NCBI RefSeq assembly: GCF_025548535.1
Contig: NZ_JAJLQW010000001.1
Coordinates: 930,001 to 994,000, forward strand
Reading direction: 5' to 3'
Length of the DNA stretch: 64,000 bases
Source: Undibacterium sp. Jales W-56
GTDB lineage: Bacteria; Pseudomonadota; Gammaproteobacteria; Burkholderiales; Burkholderiaceae_D
Numbering within the stretch: position 1 is the stretch's first letter; every line of letters starts with the position of its first letter. Below are positions 7,489 through 16,221 of this stretch, one piece after another. A program made the translations under genes and the position numbers. The notes under the pieces are model-generated. The model did no database searches, was not told the DNA's origin, and saw only the letters and a program-made list of their open reading frames with translations.

Positions 7489-9366
7489 TCAATTGACTTT
7501 ACTTTTCCTTGCAACAATCCCCTCAATCTGATCCATGATGCTATTCATGCGCGCCACAATCGCTTTGTACGGTGTTGGCGTGGCGAGGTCGACGCCTGCT
7601 GCTTTGACTAGCTCATACGGATATTGCGAGCCGCCTGCTTTAAGAATGTTCAGGTAGTTGTCGCGTGCGCCGGGTTTGCCTTTGAGGATGTCGTCGGCGA
7701 ACATGGTGCCGGCGGCGATCGAGGTGGCATATTGGAAGACATAAAAGCGGTTGTAGAAATGCGGGATGGCGGCCCATTCGATTGCGTACTGGTCGTCGAT
7801 CTTGAGGATGTTTTGTGCGTCGCCGTGGTAGGTCTTGAGAATGTCGCCGTAGATTTTGGTCAGGGCTTCGCCGGTCAGGGATTCGCCTTTATCGACCTTG
7901 GCGTGCACGGTGCGCTCGAAGTCGGCGAACATGGCTTGGCGGAAGAAGGTGCCGCGTATGCCTTCGAGTTCTGAACCTAGATAGGCGAGACGTTCTTCAT
8001 CGGTTTTGGCGATCTTGAGCATGTGATCTTGCAGCAGTACCTGATTGGTGGTGGAGGCGATTTCTGCGGTGAAGATCGGGTAGTCGGAGGTGATGAAGGG
8101 CTGCGATTTATTCGCGAGATACGAGTGCATGCCGTGACCCCATTCGTGCGCTAGGGTGGAGACGGATTCGTAGTCATCGTTGTGGTTCAGCAGGATGTAC
8201 GGGTGCACGTCGTACGAAGTGCCTTGCATGTAGGCGCCGGAACGTTTTTTCGGACGTGGATAGACGTCCATCCAGCGCCCGGTCACGGCTTGTCCCAGCG
8301 CTTTGACATAATCGTCACCGAGCGGCTTGACTGCGGCGAGCATCAGGTCGACGCCCTGGCCGATAGGGAAGTTCAGTGCAGCCTTATCCTGCGCGGTGAT
8401 CATCGGCGGGTAGATGTCGTAGTAGTGCAGATCGGGGATGCCCATGAGTTTGCTGCGCAACTTGAAGTAGCGATGCAGCGTCGGCAGGTTGGCGCGGGTT
8501 TGTTCGATCAGGGTATCGTACACGGCGCGCGGCAGTTTGTTGCCGTCGAGCGCCTGGGTCAGCGAGTCCGGGTAGTTGCGGACTTTGGCGTAGACCGTAT
8601 CCTTTTTCAGCATTTCGTAAAACGTGACGCCGTAGGTTTGTTCATACGATTTCCAGGTGGCCCAGTAGCGGTCGAACACTTGCTTGCGCATGGTACGGTC
8701 GCCGCTGGTGCGGTACTTGGTGTAGGCGGATTGGTCGAGCGTGACTTCTTTGCCTTCAATAGTGATCTTCGGCCATTGGGTGTCGGAATTCGACAGCGTG
8801 GAATGCACGGCTTGCGCGGCATTCGCGGTCAGGCCAAAGGCGGCGAGGATGTCTTCGCCTTTGTTGTCGAGCGTATGGCTGGCAGTGCGCAGGATGTCGT
8901 CCATCGGATGCGCGTAGATCTTGAGCGAGGCATCTTGCTTCAGGAAGCCCTGGATCTTCGGCGCGCCGATGCGCAGAATCTCCGGACGTAAAAACGAGCT
9001 GGCTTCTTCGACCTTGCTCATCAGGATTTCGGCACGCTGGTTGATGTCCAGACCCGCGCTGTCGCCGGTGTTCTGGTCATGCGAGAAGGACGCATAGTTA
9101 GCGAGACGCGCCAGACGTTTTTGCAGGTCTTGATAGAGGTCCATGCAGGATTTAAAACGTTTGACTGAACTGCCGATCTGGCCTTTGCAGGCATTGAATT
9201 CTTTGAGTTGCGCATCGAGCTTGGCGGCGTCTTTATCCCAATCGGCGCTGGTGGCGTAGAGGTCTTTAAGATTCCAGCGATCGGCTTCGGTCTCTGCATG
9301 GGCAAAGGCGGGCAGGGTAAAGGCAATCGCGAGAGAGAGAATGCTACGCTGAAGAGATTTTTTCAT
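7489..9366 (-). CDS. pepF: oligoendopeptidase F-type M3 metallopeptidase, exported
   Basis: This 625-residue zinc peptidase belongs to the M3 family (PepF/oligoendopeptidase F). The zinc site is HEWGHGMH (first His about residue 407), and the third ligand lies in the downstream TAEIAST motif. The N-terminus MKKSLQRSILSLAIAFTLPAFAHA is a signal peptide, so unlike cytosolic PepF this enzyme should act in the periplasm or outside. The N-terminal helical part (WNLKDLYATSADWDKD) is typical of the family and length is standard. It would cut oligopeptides of roughly 7-20 residues. It is leftward with about 190 bases to the next gene. Confidence 0.9.
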   Translation of the reverse strand: MKKSLQRSILSLAIAFTLPAFAHAETEADRWNLKDLYATSADWDKDAAKLDAQLKEFNACKGQIGSSVKRFKSCMDLYQDLQKRLARLANYASFSHDQNTGDSAGLDINQRAEILMSKVEEASSFLRPEILRIGAPKIQGFLKQDASLKIYAHPMDDILRTASHTLDNKGEDILAAFGLTANAAQAVHSTLSNSDTQWPKITIEGKEVTLDQSAYTKYRTSGDRTMRKQVFDRYWATWKSYEQTYGVTFYEMLKKDTVYAKVRNYPDSLTQALDGNKLPRAVYDTLIEQTRANLPTLHRYFKLRSKLMGIPDLHYYDIYPPMITAQDKAALNFPIGQGVDLMLAAVKPLGDDYVKALGQAVTGRWMDVYPRPKKRSGAYMQGTSYDVHPYILLNHNDDYESVSTLAHEWGHGMHSYLANKSQPFITSDYPIFTAEIASTTNQVLLQDHMLKIAKTDEERLAYLGSELEGIRGTFFRQAMFADFERTVHAKVDKGESLTGEALTKIYGDILKTYHGDAQNILKIDDQYAIEWAAIPHFYNRFYVFQYATSIAAGTMFADDILKGKPGARDNYLNILKAGGSQYPYELVKAAGVDLATPTPYKAIVARMNSIMDQIEGIVARKSKVN

Positions 9367-9640
9367 GGCTGTCGTCTGCTTGTCTGGTTGTGGTGGCGAT
9401 AGTGAATATGCCCGGCTGCTGTGTTTGCTGGTTTGTCATACGCGTCAATGGAGCAGCGCGCGGGGTGCCGCATTATTTTGTCTGAAAACCTGTCATAAAA
9501 GATACTTTTTTTGAAAATATTTTTTCTTGTGAATTCTGCGGACGCTTATCTTGACTTGGGCGGGTTTGGATGAATTTTATTTGGTACGGTGATGCGACGA
9601 TAGTCGGGACGATGAGCGTTGCTTGCTCCTTTCACCAGTA
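9367..9640. other. gene-free upstream region of pepF
   Basis: This stretch should hold the pepF promoter. An AT-rich patch with T and A runs lies at about 9500-9540. I see no convincing gene; a 66-codon frame from 9570 runs across the REP-like repeats and is not supported. Confidence 0.4.
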
Positions 9641-9796
9641 TGCGGGAGAAGGGTTGGGGATGAGTGCGGTTGATTGGCTGAAGCTTAACTTGATGATGTG
9701 GCGCTTGATGTATCGATGTGAAATGCTGATGAATTTGACATTCCGGTTATTTGAGCTGCCCTCACCCTAGTCCTCTCCCGCGTGCGGGAGAGGGGA
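9641..9796. repeat. pair of REP-like GCGGGAGA hairpin elements
   Basis: A half element (9641-9664, TGCGGGAGAAGGGTTGGGGA) faces a fuller one (9759-9796) that reads CCCTCACCCTAGTCCTCTCC and then forms a hairpin of CTCTCCCGC with GCGGGAGAG. The pair is inverted, like the pair at 52291-52488, and a related hairpin lies at 29055-29094. This is a widespread proteobacterial REP-like family. Confidence 0.7.
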
Positions 9797-9870
9797 TTAT
9801 TAACGGTGTTGATTGAATTGGTGGGGCGCATTACTTATTCATGTTGTCGACGACAAATTCATAGGGCGAA

Positions 9871-9898
9871 AAAAAATACCGCTGAATCAGCGGTATTT
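9871..9898 (-). terminator. terminator of the moxR-like gene
   Basis: The hairpin AATACCGCTG/CAGCGGTATT (9875-9897) is followed on the minus strand by a run of eight T. It lies about 35 bases after the stop of the leftward MoxR gene. Confidence 0.85.
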
Positions 9899-9930
9899 TC
9901 ATTTGCGTACTTTTACCTGACATATTCGCA

Positions 9931-10785
9931 TCAGCGGTTGGTGCGCGACATGAACACCAGACGCTCGAACAGATGCACGTCTTGTTCATTCTTGAGCAGG
10001 GCGCCGTGTAGCGGCGGTACCGTGAGTTTATTGTCTTTGCTGCGCAGGGCTTCGGCCGGGATATCTTCTGCCAGCAGGAGCTTGAGCCAGTCGATCAGCT
10101 CGGAGGTCGATGGTTTCTTTTTGAGACCGCTAACTTCGCGGACTTCGTAGAATGTCTGTAGTGCCGCAGCAAGCAGATCGCTCTTAAGTTTGGGAAAATG
10201 CACATCGACGATCTGCTGCATCGTGTCTTTTTCCGGGAACTTGATGTAATGGAAGAAGCAGCGCCGCAGGAAGGCGTCCGGCAATTCTTTTTCATTGTTC
10301 GAGGTGATGATGACCAGCGGACGATGTACGGCACGCACCATTTCGCGAGTTTCATAGACGTAGAATTCCATGCGGTCGAGTTCGCGCAGCAGATCGTTGG
10401 GGAATTCGATGTCGGCCTTGTCGATCTCATCAATCAGCAATACCACTGGCTCGTTGGTCGTGAAGGCTTGCCACAACACGCCTTTGACGATGTAGTTGTG
10501 GATATCTTTGACGCGCTCATCGCCGAGCTGCGAATCGCGCAGGCGCGATACGGCGTCGTACTCGTACAAACCTTGCTGCGCTTTGGTGGTGGACTTGATA
10601 TGCCATTGCAGCAGCGGCATATTCAGCGCGGCGGCGACTTCTTCGGCCAGCATGGTTTTGCCGGTGCCGGGTTCGCCTTTGATGAGCAGGGGACGTTGCA
10701 GTTTGAGGGCGGCATTGACTGCCAGTTTCAGATCATCAGTCGCGACGTAGTTTTGTGCGCCATCAAAGCGGGTTGCTTGTGTCAT
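9931..10785 (-). CDS. MoxR-family AAA+ ATPase
   Basis: This 284-residue protein shows Walker A GEPGTGKT (37-44), Walker B LLIDEIDKAD (about 116-125), a sensor-like IITSNNEKELPDAFLRRC segment and the MoxR-type lid region. MoxR ATPases act as chaperones that insert cofactors or mature enzymes, usually with a von Willebrand factor A protein encoded next door. Here no VWA gene follows: the next leftward gene is pepF, beyond a terminator. The start at 10785 (MTQATRFDGAQNY) fits the family; a longer frame to 10875 is rejected. Confidence 0.85.
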   Translation of the reverse strand: MTQATRFDGAQNYVATDDLKLAVNAALKLQRPLLIKGEPGTGKTMLAEEVAAALNMPLLQWHIKSTTKAQQGLYEYDAVSRLRDSQLGDERVKDIHNYIVKGVLWQAFTTNEPVVLLIDEIDKADIEFPNDLLRELDRMEFYVYETREMVRAVHRPLVIITSNNEKELPDAFLRRCFFHYIKFPEKDTMQQIVDVHFPKLKSDLLAAALQTFYEVREVSGLKKKPSTSELIDWLKLLLAEDIPAEALRSKDNKLTVPPLHGALLKNEQDVHLFERLVFMSRTNR

Positions 10786-11062
10786 GGTGTGGTTGGGATG
10801 ATAGGTGTGTGGAATAGGGGGATTGCGTTTAATTTTATAGCTTGAGCTGGGATTGAGTATAAGCGAGAACGCCAAATCTTGTGAACGGCTGTGCTATTTT
10901 GATGGCCGAACCCTGAGTTTGACGCGGGATTGTTGTGCTAAAACATAAAAAAAGACTGACTTCAGGTCTTGCATGACAGCTATTTTAGGCAAATTTGATC
11001 GTAATCAGCTAGAATATCGTGTTGGATCAAACCGCCCTTTCGATAATTCTATCTCCGCTATT

Positions 11063-11383
11063 ATGAAAAAATTGTTCGCACTTCTCGCCCTGGTGAGCGT
11101 TGCCCAGATTGCCGCTGCGGCAGATGTGGTTGGCAATGCCAAGGCCGCTGAAAACAAAGTCGCCATGTGTATCGGTTGTCACGCCATCGCTGGTTACAAA
11201 GCAACTTATCCTGAAGTATTCCAGGTGCCGATGATCGGCGGCCAGTCTGCCAAGTACATAGAAAGCGCATTGCAAGCCTATCGTAAAGGCGATCGCAAGC
11301 ACCCGTCGATGCGCGGTATTGCCGGCAGCTTGTCTGACCAGGATATCGCGGATCTGGCTGCTTACTATTCCCAGCAGAAATAA
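11063..11383 (+). CDS. periplasmic class I cytochrome c
   Basis: This 106-residue protein has a signal peptide (MKKLFALLALVSVAQIAAAA) and one haem-binding motif, CIGCH (36-40). The distal Met ligand is probably in HPSMRGIAG. It resembles the single-haem halves of cytochrome c4/c553-type electron carriers that feed terminal oxidases in betaproteobacteria. The start at 11063 follows the signal peptide; the frame is open to 10973. A second small cytochrome gene begins 28 bases after its stop, and the two almost certainly form an operon. Confidence 0.9.
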   Translation: MKKLFALLALVSVAQIAAAADVVGNAKAAENKVAMCIGCHAIAGYKATYPEVFQVPMIGGQSAKYIESALQAYRKGDRKHPSMRGIAGSLSDQDIADLAAYYSQQK

Positions 11384-11411
11384 GCCAACAAAAATAAGAA
11401 CAGGAGCAATC

Positions 11412-11768
11412 ATGAAAAAGCACACATTACTGGCCTTATTGTTGACGACATTGTCGGCAGTGTCGTTGTCGGCAGTCGCTGGCGGCAATATCGAAGCAGG
11501 TAAAGCAGCTGCTGAAAAAGCCGCTTGTTTCTCTTGCCACGGTAAAGACTACAACTCCCCAATCGATCCTAGCTACCCAAAACTGGCTGGCCAGCACAAA
11601 GATTACATCGCGCATGCGTTGAAGGCTTACCAGCACGGCGTAGATGCGCCTAACGGCCGTGGCAATGCGATCATGGGCGCACAGGCAAAAGCCTTGTCGA
11701 ATGCCGATATCGAGAACATCGCTGCCTACCTGAACAGCCTGCCAGGCAGCATTGTCATGCGCAAATAA
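11412..11768 (+). CDS. periplasmic class I cytochrome c (second of pair)
   Basis: This 118-residue cytochrome has a signal peptide (residues 1-23, ending SAVA) and one haem motif, CFSCH (39-43). A late Met in NAIMGAQAKALS probably serves as the axial ligand. It is homologous to the preceding gene and probably works as the second carrier of a two-protein electron chain. AGGAG lies just before the ATG. The frame is open further upstream to 11319, overlapping the first gene, but that start is rejected. A strong terminator follows at 11851. Confidence 0.9.
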   Translation: MKKHTLLALLLTTLSAVSLSAVAGGNIEAGKAAAEKAACFSCHGKDYNSPIDPSYPKLAGQHKDYIAHALKAYQHGVDAPNGRGNAIMGAQAKALSNADIENIAAYLNSLPGSIVMRK

Positions 11769-11850
11769 TTGACTTAATCAGTTTGCCCAGTTACGACGAT
11801 GGAGTTGAGTTAATTTGAATTAAGTTGATTTAAGTTAATTTGGCAGCAAT

Positions 11851-11884
11851 AAAAAACCACGATTTATTCGTGGTTTTTTATTTT
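11851..11884. terminator. bidirectional terminator between cytochrome and DUF1841 genes
   Basis: The stem AAAAAACCACGA / TCGTGGTTTTTT is flanked by A and T runs on both sides. It ends both the rightward cytochrome operon and the leftward DUF1841 gene. Confidence 0.9.
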
Positions 11885-11906
11885 TAACTTCGCTATATTG
11901 TTCCGA

Positions 11907-12335
11907 TCAGCGCGCGCGTAGATTCAAGGCATCGATATATGCCGCGCCATCTGGCGGCAGACCGGTGCGCTGCGAGGTCCAGATCATTTCACCCAGACAT
12001 TCCATGATCTGGTGATGAGCTTCATGCTCGGAACTGGTTTTATGCGTCAAGCGCTGGAAGGCGAAACGCACACCGGCCGGCTGGTCGACCGAGATCTGCT
12101 CGCTGATGGTCAGGTGCATCGATAAATGCAGGAAGGGGTTGGTTTGCCCCTGATCGACAGGGTAGTCGGCGGCCAGTGCGGCATCGAGATCGCCCAGAAT
12201 CATGTGGTATTCGGGATGTTGATTCAGCCAGTCGGCGGCGATACTTTCTAAGGGTGTCAGGATTTCTCTGGCATTCGATTTGCGGTAAGTTTCGCAAAAA
12301 AAGCGGCGTACATCGTGTTGGCTGGGTGTGAACAT
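11907..12335 (-). CDS. DUF1841 family protein
   Basis: This 142-residue protein begins [19 protein letters not shown] and contains [26 protein letters not shown] and [16 protein letters not shown]. This pattern is the DUF1841 family, found mainly in beta- and gammaproteobacteria. The several conserved His residues suggest metal binding, but no activity is known. The start at 12335 matches the family; a longer open frame to 12401 is rejected. It ends at the shared terminator and is divergent from the nitroreductase gene, with about 150 bases between. Confidence 0.85.
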   Translation of the reverse strand: MFTPSQHDVRRFFCETYRKSNAREILTPLESIAADWLNQHPEYHMILGDLDAALAADYPVDQGQTNPFLHLSMHLTISEQISVDQPAGVRFAFQRLTHKTSSEHEAHHQIMECLGEMIWTSQRTGLPPDGAAYIDALNLRAR

Positions 12336-12488
12336 GGTGAAAATCAAAATCTGGAATGTGCATATTGTACCCGCCTCTGCGAGCAGTCGTCCGCAAGCCA
12401 TAGCCGGCCTGAGCCGGGATCGCCGTTTATGAACAAATTGGCGGTTTCGGGTATCATCCGCAGCTTAACCCCACCTGGAGATGTCATC

Positions 12489-13070
12489 ATGCTGACTCAA
12501 GAACATTTGAATACTTTGTTCACCGCCGCACGTACCCATAATGTCTGGCACGACAAACCTGTCAGTGATGCGCAATTGCAGCAGATTTACGATCTGATGA
12601 AGTGGGGAGCTACCTCGGCAAACTGTTCGCCAGCCCGCGTGATTTTTGTCAAGGGCGCGGCAGAAAAAGCCAGGTTGCTCGATTGCATGTCGCCGGGCAA
12701 TGTCGAAAAAACCAAGACCGCGCCGGTGACCGCGATCATCGGTATGGATATGGAATTTTATGAGCAATTGCCAAAAATTTTTCCGCATGCGGATGCACGT
12801 TCCTGGTTCGCCGGCAATCAACCCTTGATCGACGCAACCGCCTTTCGCAACTCATCCCTGCAAGGCGCTTATCTGATGCTGGCTGCAAGGGCGATTGGCC
12901 TGGATTGCGGTCCTATGTCTGGCTTTGATGCTGATAAAGTAAATGCAGCTTTCTTCGCCGGTACCGCAGTGAAAGTCAACTTCATTTGCAATATCGGCTA
13001 TGGCGATGCCGATAAAGTATTCCCACGCTCACCGCGTTTGAGTTTTGACGAGGTGTGCAAGATCGTCTGA
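12489..13070 (+). CDS. RutE/HadB-like nitroreductase (malonic semialdehyde reductase type)
   Basis: This 193-residue flavoprotein belongs to the RutE/HadB nitroreductase subfamily. Visible markers are [35 protein letters not shown], the [21 protein letters not shown] helix-turn and [16 protein letters not shown] at the C-terminus. RutE reduces malonic semialdehyde to 3-hydroxypropionate in pyrimidine degradation, but no other rut gene is nearby, so the physiological substrate is open. GGAG lies upstream of the ATG at 12489; the much longer open frame from 12315 overlaps the divergent gene and is rejected. A terminator follows at 13112. Confidence 0.85.
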   Translation: MLTQEHLNTLFTAARTHNVWHDKPVSDAQLQQIYDLMKWGATSANCSPARVIFVKGAAEKARLLDCMSPGNVEKTKTAPVTAIIGMDMEFYEQLPKIFPHADARSWFAGNQPLIDATAFRNSSLQGAYLMLAARAIGLDCGPMSGFDADKVNAAFFAGTAVKVNFICNIGYGDADKVFPRSPRLSFDEVCKIV

Positions 13071-13109
13071 TCGATGTTTTTGGTAAGTGTGCTTAAGGTA
13101 GCTAGTGAT

Positions 13110-13757
13110 TTAAACGCTCTTTGGTAAGGGCGTTTTTTGTTTGTACTCGCAGAGATCGGCAATCATGCAGTTCCAGCATTTGGGGGTGCGCGCCAGGCAG
13201 GTGTAGCGGCCATGCAGGATCAGCCAATGATGGGCATCGAGTTTGAATTCGTCTGGGACAAACCGGAGTAATTTTTCTTCGACGATGTCGACGTTTTTAC
13301 CTGGCGCGATACCGGTGCGATTGGCGACCCGGAAGATGTGCGTGTCGACCGCAATTGTTGGTTCGCCAAAGGCGGTGTTCATGACGACGTTGGCGGTCTT
13401 CCTGCCGACGCCCGGTAGCGCTTCTAATGCCTCGCGTTGCTTCGGCACTTCGCCGCCATGTTGTTCAATCAGGATCTTGCATGTGGCAATTACGTTCTTT
13501 GCTTTGGTGCGGAACAATCCTATCGTCTGAATATACGGAATCAAGCCATCGACATCGAGCGCCAGGATTTTTTGCGGCGTGTTGGCGATGGGATAGAGTT
13601 TGCGGGTTGCCTTGTTGACGGAGACGTCGGTAGCTTGCGCCGATAACAGCACGGCGATCAATAATTCAAATGGACTGCTGTATTCGAGTTCGGTGGTCGG
13701 ATGCGGATTTTGCGCTTGCAAGCGGCTGAAAATTTCGTGGCGTTTGAGTTTGTTCAT
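13110..13757 (-). CDS. nth: endonuclease III (DNA glycosylase/AP lyase)
   Basis: This 215-residue base-excision repair enzyme removes oxidised pyrimidines and cleaves AP sites. The helix-hairpin-helix LPGVGRKTANVV carries catalytic Lys120, VDTHIFRV carries Asp138, and the [4Fe-4S] ligands are C187, C194, C197 and C203. These positions coincide with the E. coli enzyme, so the start and completeness look right. It is 6 bases downstream of the rnfB-like gene, the same pairing seen at the end of the E. coli rnf-nth operon. Its last codons overlap the terminator of the convergent nitroreductase gene. Confidence 0.97.
   Translation of the reverse strand: MNKLKRHEIFSRLQAQNPHPTTELEYSSPFELLIAVLLSAQATDVSVNKATRKLYPIANTPQKILALDVDGLIPYIQTIGLFRTKAKNVIATCKILIEQHGGEVPKQREALEALPGVGRKTANVVMNTAFGEPTIAVDTHIFRVANRTGIAPGKNVDIVEEKLLRFVPDEFKLDAHHWLILHGRYTCLARTPKCWNCMIADLCEYKQKTPLPKSV
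13112..13138 (+). terminator. terminator of the nitroreductase gene, lying inside the nth 3' end
   Basis: A 10-base stem (AAACGCTCTT with AAGGGCGTTT, one wobble) and a 4-base loop are followed by TTTTTTG. It acts for the rightward gene but its bases also encode the last residues of the convergent endonuclease III gene. Confidence 0.75.
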
Positions 13758-13763
13758 GACTGG

Positions 13764-14528
13764 TTATTTATCCGTATCGGCATCCATTTTTTTGAGGCGG
13801 GCGCGCTCTATCGCTGCGGCGATGACGGCTTTTTTTCTATCTCTGGCAGCAATTTCTTCCGGCGTTAAGGTCGCTTCACTCTCCAGAGCCTGGAGTTTAG
13901 CCACGGCTTTGGCGGCCAGTCTATCGTCGTTTTCCTGCTTTTCTCTTTTTAGACGTAACTCACGCGCATGAAATCGCTGACGTGCCTGATCCGCCTGGCT
14001 TTGCGTCCAGGCATCCCAGCCCGTTTTGCCCGGCGTCACCTCGACCATGCTGATGCAATCGACCGGGCAGGGTGCGACGCACAGATCGCAGCCTGTGCAC
14101 AGCGACGGCAATACCGTATGCATTTGCTTGGCTGCGCCGAGAATCGCATCGACCGGACATGCCTGAATGCACAGCGTGCATCCTATGCAGAAGGCTTCAT
14201 CAATCAGTGCGACTGATCGTACGCGCTCATGTCCATGACTGATATTTAATGGAATGCTGGGCTTGCCAAGCAGTTGCGCAAGACGGTTGACGCCTTCCTG
14301 CCCACCGGGTGGGCATTGGTTATAACTGGCTTTACCCTCGGCGATCGCCTCAGCGTATGGGCGACAGGCAGGGTAGCCGCATTTAGTGCACTGGGTTTGC
14401 GGCAGCAAGTTTTCTAATTGATCGGCGAGGGGGGCTGACACGGCTTTTTCTATGGGAAGCGAAGATTCTCCTATTATCCTTGAAAGCCGTGTTTGCCGGG
14501 AGGTATTGATGTCGGGGCCGTCATGCAT
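13764..14528 (-). CDS. rnfB: RnfB-like electron-transfer ferredoxin, soluble form
   Basis: This 254-residue iron-sulfur protein has an N-terminal cluster motif [17 protein letters not shown] and two 4Fe-4S ferredoxin motifs ([13 protein letters not shown] and [13 protein letters not shown]). A long charged C-terminal tail, probably helical, follows. That is the RnfB/RsxB arrangement. Canonical RnfB starts with a membrane helix; here the first 45 residues are polar and lack one. No rnfA, C, D, G or E is nearby. It likely passes electrons to another partner, perhaps including the [4Fe-4S] protein encoded by nth directly downstream, but that is speculation. Confidence 0.85.
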   Translation of the reverse strand: MHDGPDINTSRQTRLSRIIGESSLPIEKAVSAPLADQLENLLPQTQCTKCGYPACRPYAEAIAEGKASYNQCPPGGQEGVNRLAQLLGKPSIPLNISHGHERVRSVALIDEAFCIGCTLCIQACPVDAILGAAKQMHTVLPSLCTGCDLCVAPCPVDCISMVEVTPGKTGWDAWTQSQADQARQRFHARELRLKREKQENDDRLAAKAVAKLQALESEATLTPEEIAARDRKKAVIAAAIERARLKKMDADTDK

Positions 14529-14610
14529 TTAACCAATACAGGGGTATCGGCACTCATTATTCGCTACGAAAATCATCACGCTGCGGATGGTTTAACCTCA
14601 TCCGAAAAAT

Positions 14611-14642
14611 AAAAAACCGCTTATTGCGAAGCGGTTTTTTTG
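14611..14642. terminator. terminator of phaZ
   Basis: The stem AAAAAACCGCTT / AAGCGGTTTTTT lies 29 bases after the phaZ stop on the minus strand. A and T runs flank both sides, so it could work in either direction; only the leftward phaZ transcript is obviously served. Confidence 0.85.
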
Positions 14643-14670
14643 TAGATACTTAAATTACTAATGCAAAAGA

Positions 14671-15906
14671 TTACGCATGTTCTTTGATGAATTCGGCAAT
14701 CTTCGGCGCGATAATTTCGCGCCAGCGACGGCCTGAAAAAATCCCGTAATGCCCGCAACCTGGCGCGACGAAATCCTGCTTCATCTTGGCCGGGATGCCG
14801 CTACATAAATCATGTGCTGCCTGAGTCTGGCCTGGGCCGGAGATGTCATCCAATTCGCCTTCGACGGTGAATAGCGCGACCGTTTTGATGTCTTGCGGGC
14901 GCACTAATTTGCCTTCGACTTCCCATGTGCCTTTGGGCAGATTAAATTCCTGGAACACGGTCTTGATGGTTTCGAGATAATAGTCCGCCGGCATATCGAG
15001 AACCGCATTGTATTCATTGTAGAACTTGCGATGTTGTTCCGCCGATTCGTCATCGCCGAGTACCAGGTGCTGATAAAAATCCCAATGACTTTGCGCATGG
15101 CGATCCGGGTTCATCGCGACGAAGCCCGTGTGCTGTAAAAAGCCCGGATAGACTTTGCGGCCATAGCCGGGATAGTTCGCCGGTACGCTGTAGATGACGG
15201 TATTTTCAAACCACGAGAATTTTTTCTCGGTTGCCAGATTGTTGACCTGCGTCGGCGATTTACGCGGATCAATCGGGCCACCCATCATGGTCATGGTTTT
15301 TGGCAATTTAGGATCTTTGGCTGTCGCCATCAACGAGATCGCCGCGAGTACAGGTACGGTCGGCTGGCAGACTGAGATCACATGAACATCCGGGCCCAGC
15401 AAGCGGATAAACTCTTGCACATAATAGATGTAATCGTGCAGATGGAAGCTGCCTTCGCTGAGCGGTACCATGCGTGCATCGGTCCAGTCGGTGATATACA
15501 CATCGTGCTGCGGCAGCATACCACGCACTGTGTCGCGCAATAAAGTTGAATGATGACCGGAGAGCGGGGCGACGATCAAGACCGTTGCCTGCTTCAGCTT
15601 GGTCAGTTCTTTTGCCGGTAAATTCTTTTTGAAATGCAATAATTTACAAAATGGCTTGATGACGGCTGTGCTTTGCACAACTTCTACAGTTTGCTTGTCA
15701 ACGGTGGTGGTGGTAATGCCAAATTCTGGTTTTTCATAATCTTTGCCGAGCCGGAATAGCAACTCGTAGCCGGCAGCGATACGCTGCGCATAAGGCGAGT
15801 GCGCCAGAGGGGAGACAGGATTGGTAAAGAGTTTCGAGGAGGCCTCTGCCCATTGCGTCAATGGGTTTAAAAAAGCGCGGTTCAGTTCATGAAATTGATA
15901 AAGCAT
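14671..15906 (-). CDS. phaZ: intracellular polyhydroxybutyrate depolymerase
   Basis: This 411-residue enzyme mobilises stored PHB granules. It starts MLYQFHELNRAFLNPLTQWAE, as other intracellular PhaZ enzymes do. In place of the usual lipase serine it has a cysteine nucleophile in SVCQPTVP (Cys180), as known for the Cupriavidus/Ralstonia intracellular depolymerase (Cys183). FTVEGELDDISGPGQ supplies the Asp and APGCGHYGIFSGRRWR the His. No phaC or phasin gene is nearby. An AGGAG-containing region lies upstream. The presence of phaZ implies that the organism makes PHB. Confidence 0.93.
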   Translation of the reverse strand: MLYQFHELNRAFLNPLTQWAEASSKLFTNPVSPLAHSPYAQRIAAGYELLFRLGKDYEKPEFGITTTTVDKQTVEVVQSTAVIKPFCKLLHFKKNLPAKELTKLKQATVLIVAPLSGHHSTLLRDTVRGMLPQHDVYITDWTDARMVPLSEGSFHLHDYIYYVQEFIRLLGPDVHVISVCQPTVPVLAAISLMATAKDPKLPKTMTMMGGPIDPRKSPTQVNNLATEKKFSWFENTVIYSVPANYPGYGRKVYPGFLQHTGFVAMNPDRHAQSHWDFYQHLVLGDDESAEQHRKFYNEYNAVLDMPADYYLETIKTVFQEFNLPKGTWEVEGKLVRPQDIKTVALFTVEGELDDISGPGQTQAAHDLCSGIPAKMKQDFVAPGCGHYGIFSGRRWREIIAPKIAEFIKEHA

Positions 15907-16176
15907 AATCGTGTCTTTCGGATAGGTGTATCAATTCAAGAGGAGAAAAAGTAGTCCACCTTGTTGCAATGCATCATAAACCAGATTTAAAAATTTGTCG
16001 CAACGCGCGCCGATTCCTTGTTGCTGTCATGTAAATTACTGTTAAATTTTTAGTCTTAAGGCAAGGAATTGAATTGCCTGTTCTGATTCATCCCAATGCC
16101 GCGAAAGCATGCCAGATTTTGCCTGCTTGTGTGATGAGAAATATTCAAACATCCATTCAAACATCCATGCAGACAT
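15907..16176. other. intergenic region upstream of phaZ
   Basis: This gap should contain the phaZ promoter. It is AT-rich, and a short near-repeat (CATTCAAACATCCA twice, about 16143-16168) is visible. No gene is supported. Confidence 0.4.
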
Positions 16177-16206
16177 AAAAAAACCGCAGCATGGCTGCGG
16201 TTTTTG
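16177..16206 (-). terminator. terminator of the ferredoxin reductase gene
   Basis: The hairpin ACCGCAGC/GCTGCGGT (about 16182-16201) is followed on the minus strand by a T-run. It lies 15 bases after the fpr stop. Confidence 0.88.
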
Positions 16207-16221
16207 TTCAAGCGAAAAACC

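Noticed and set aside
9570-9770. 66-codon plus-strand frame between pepF and moxR
   Set aside because: It runs across REP-like repeats and has no ribosome-binding site or homologous look.
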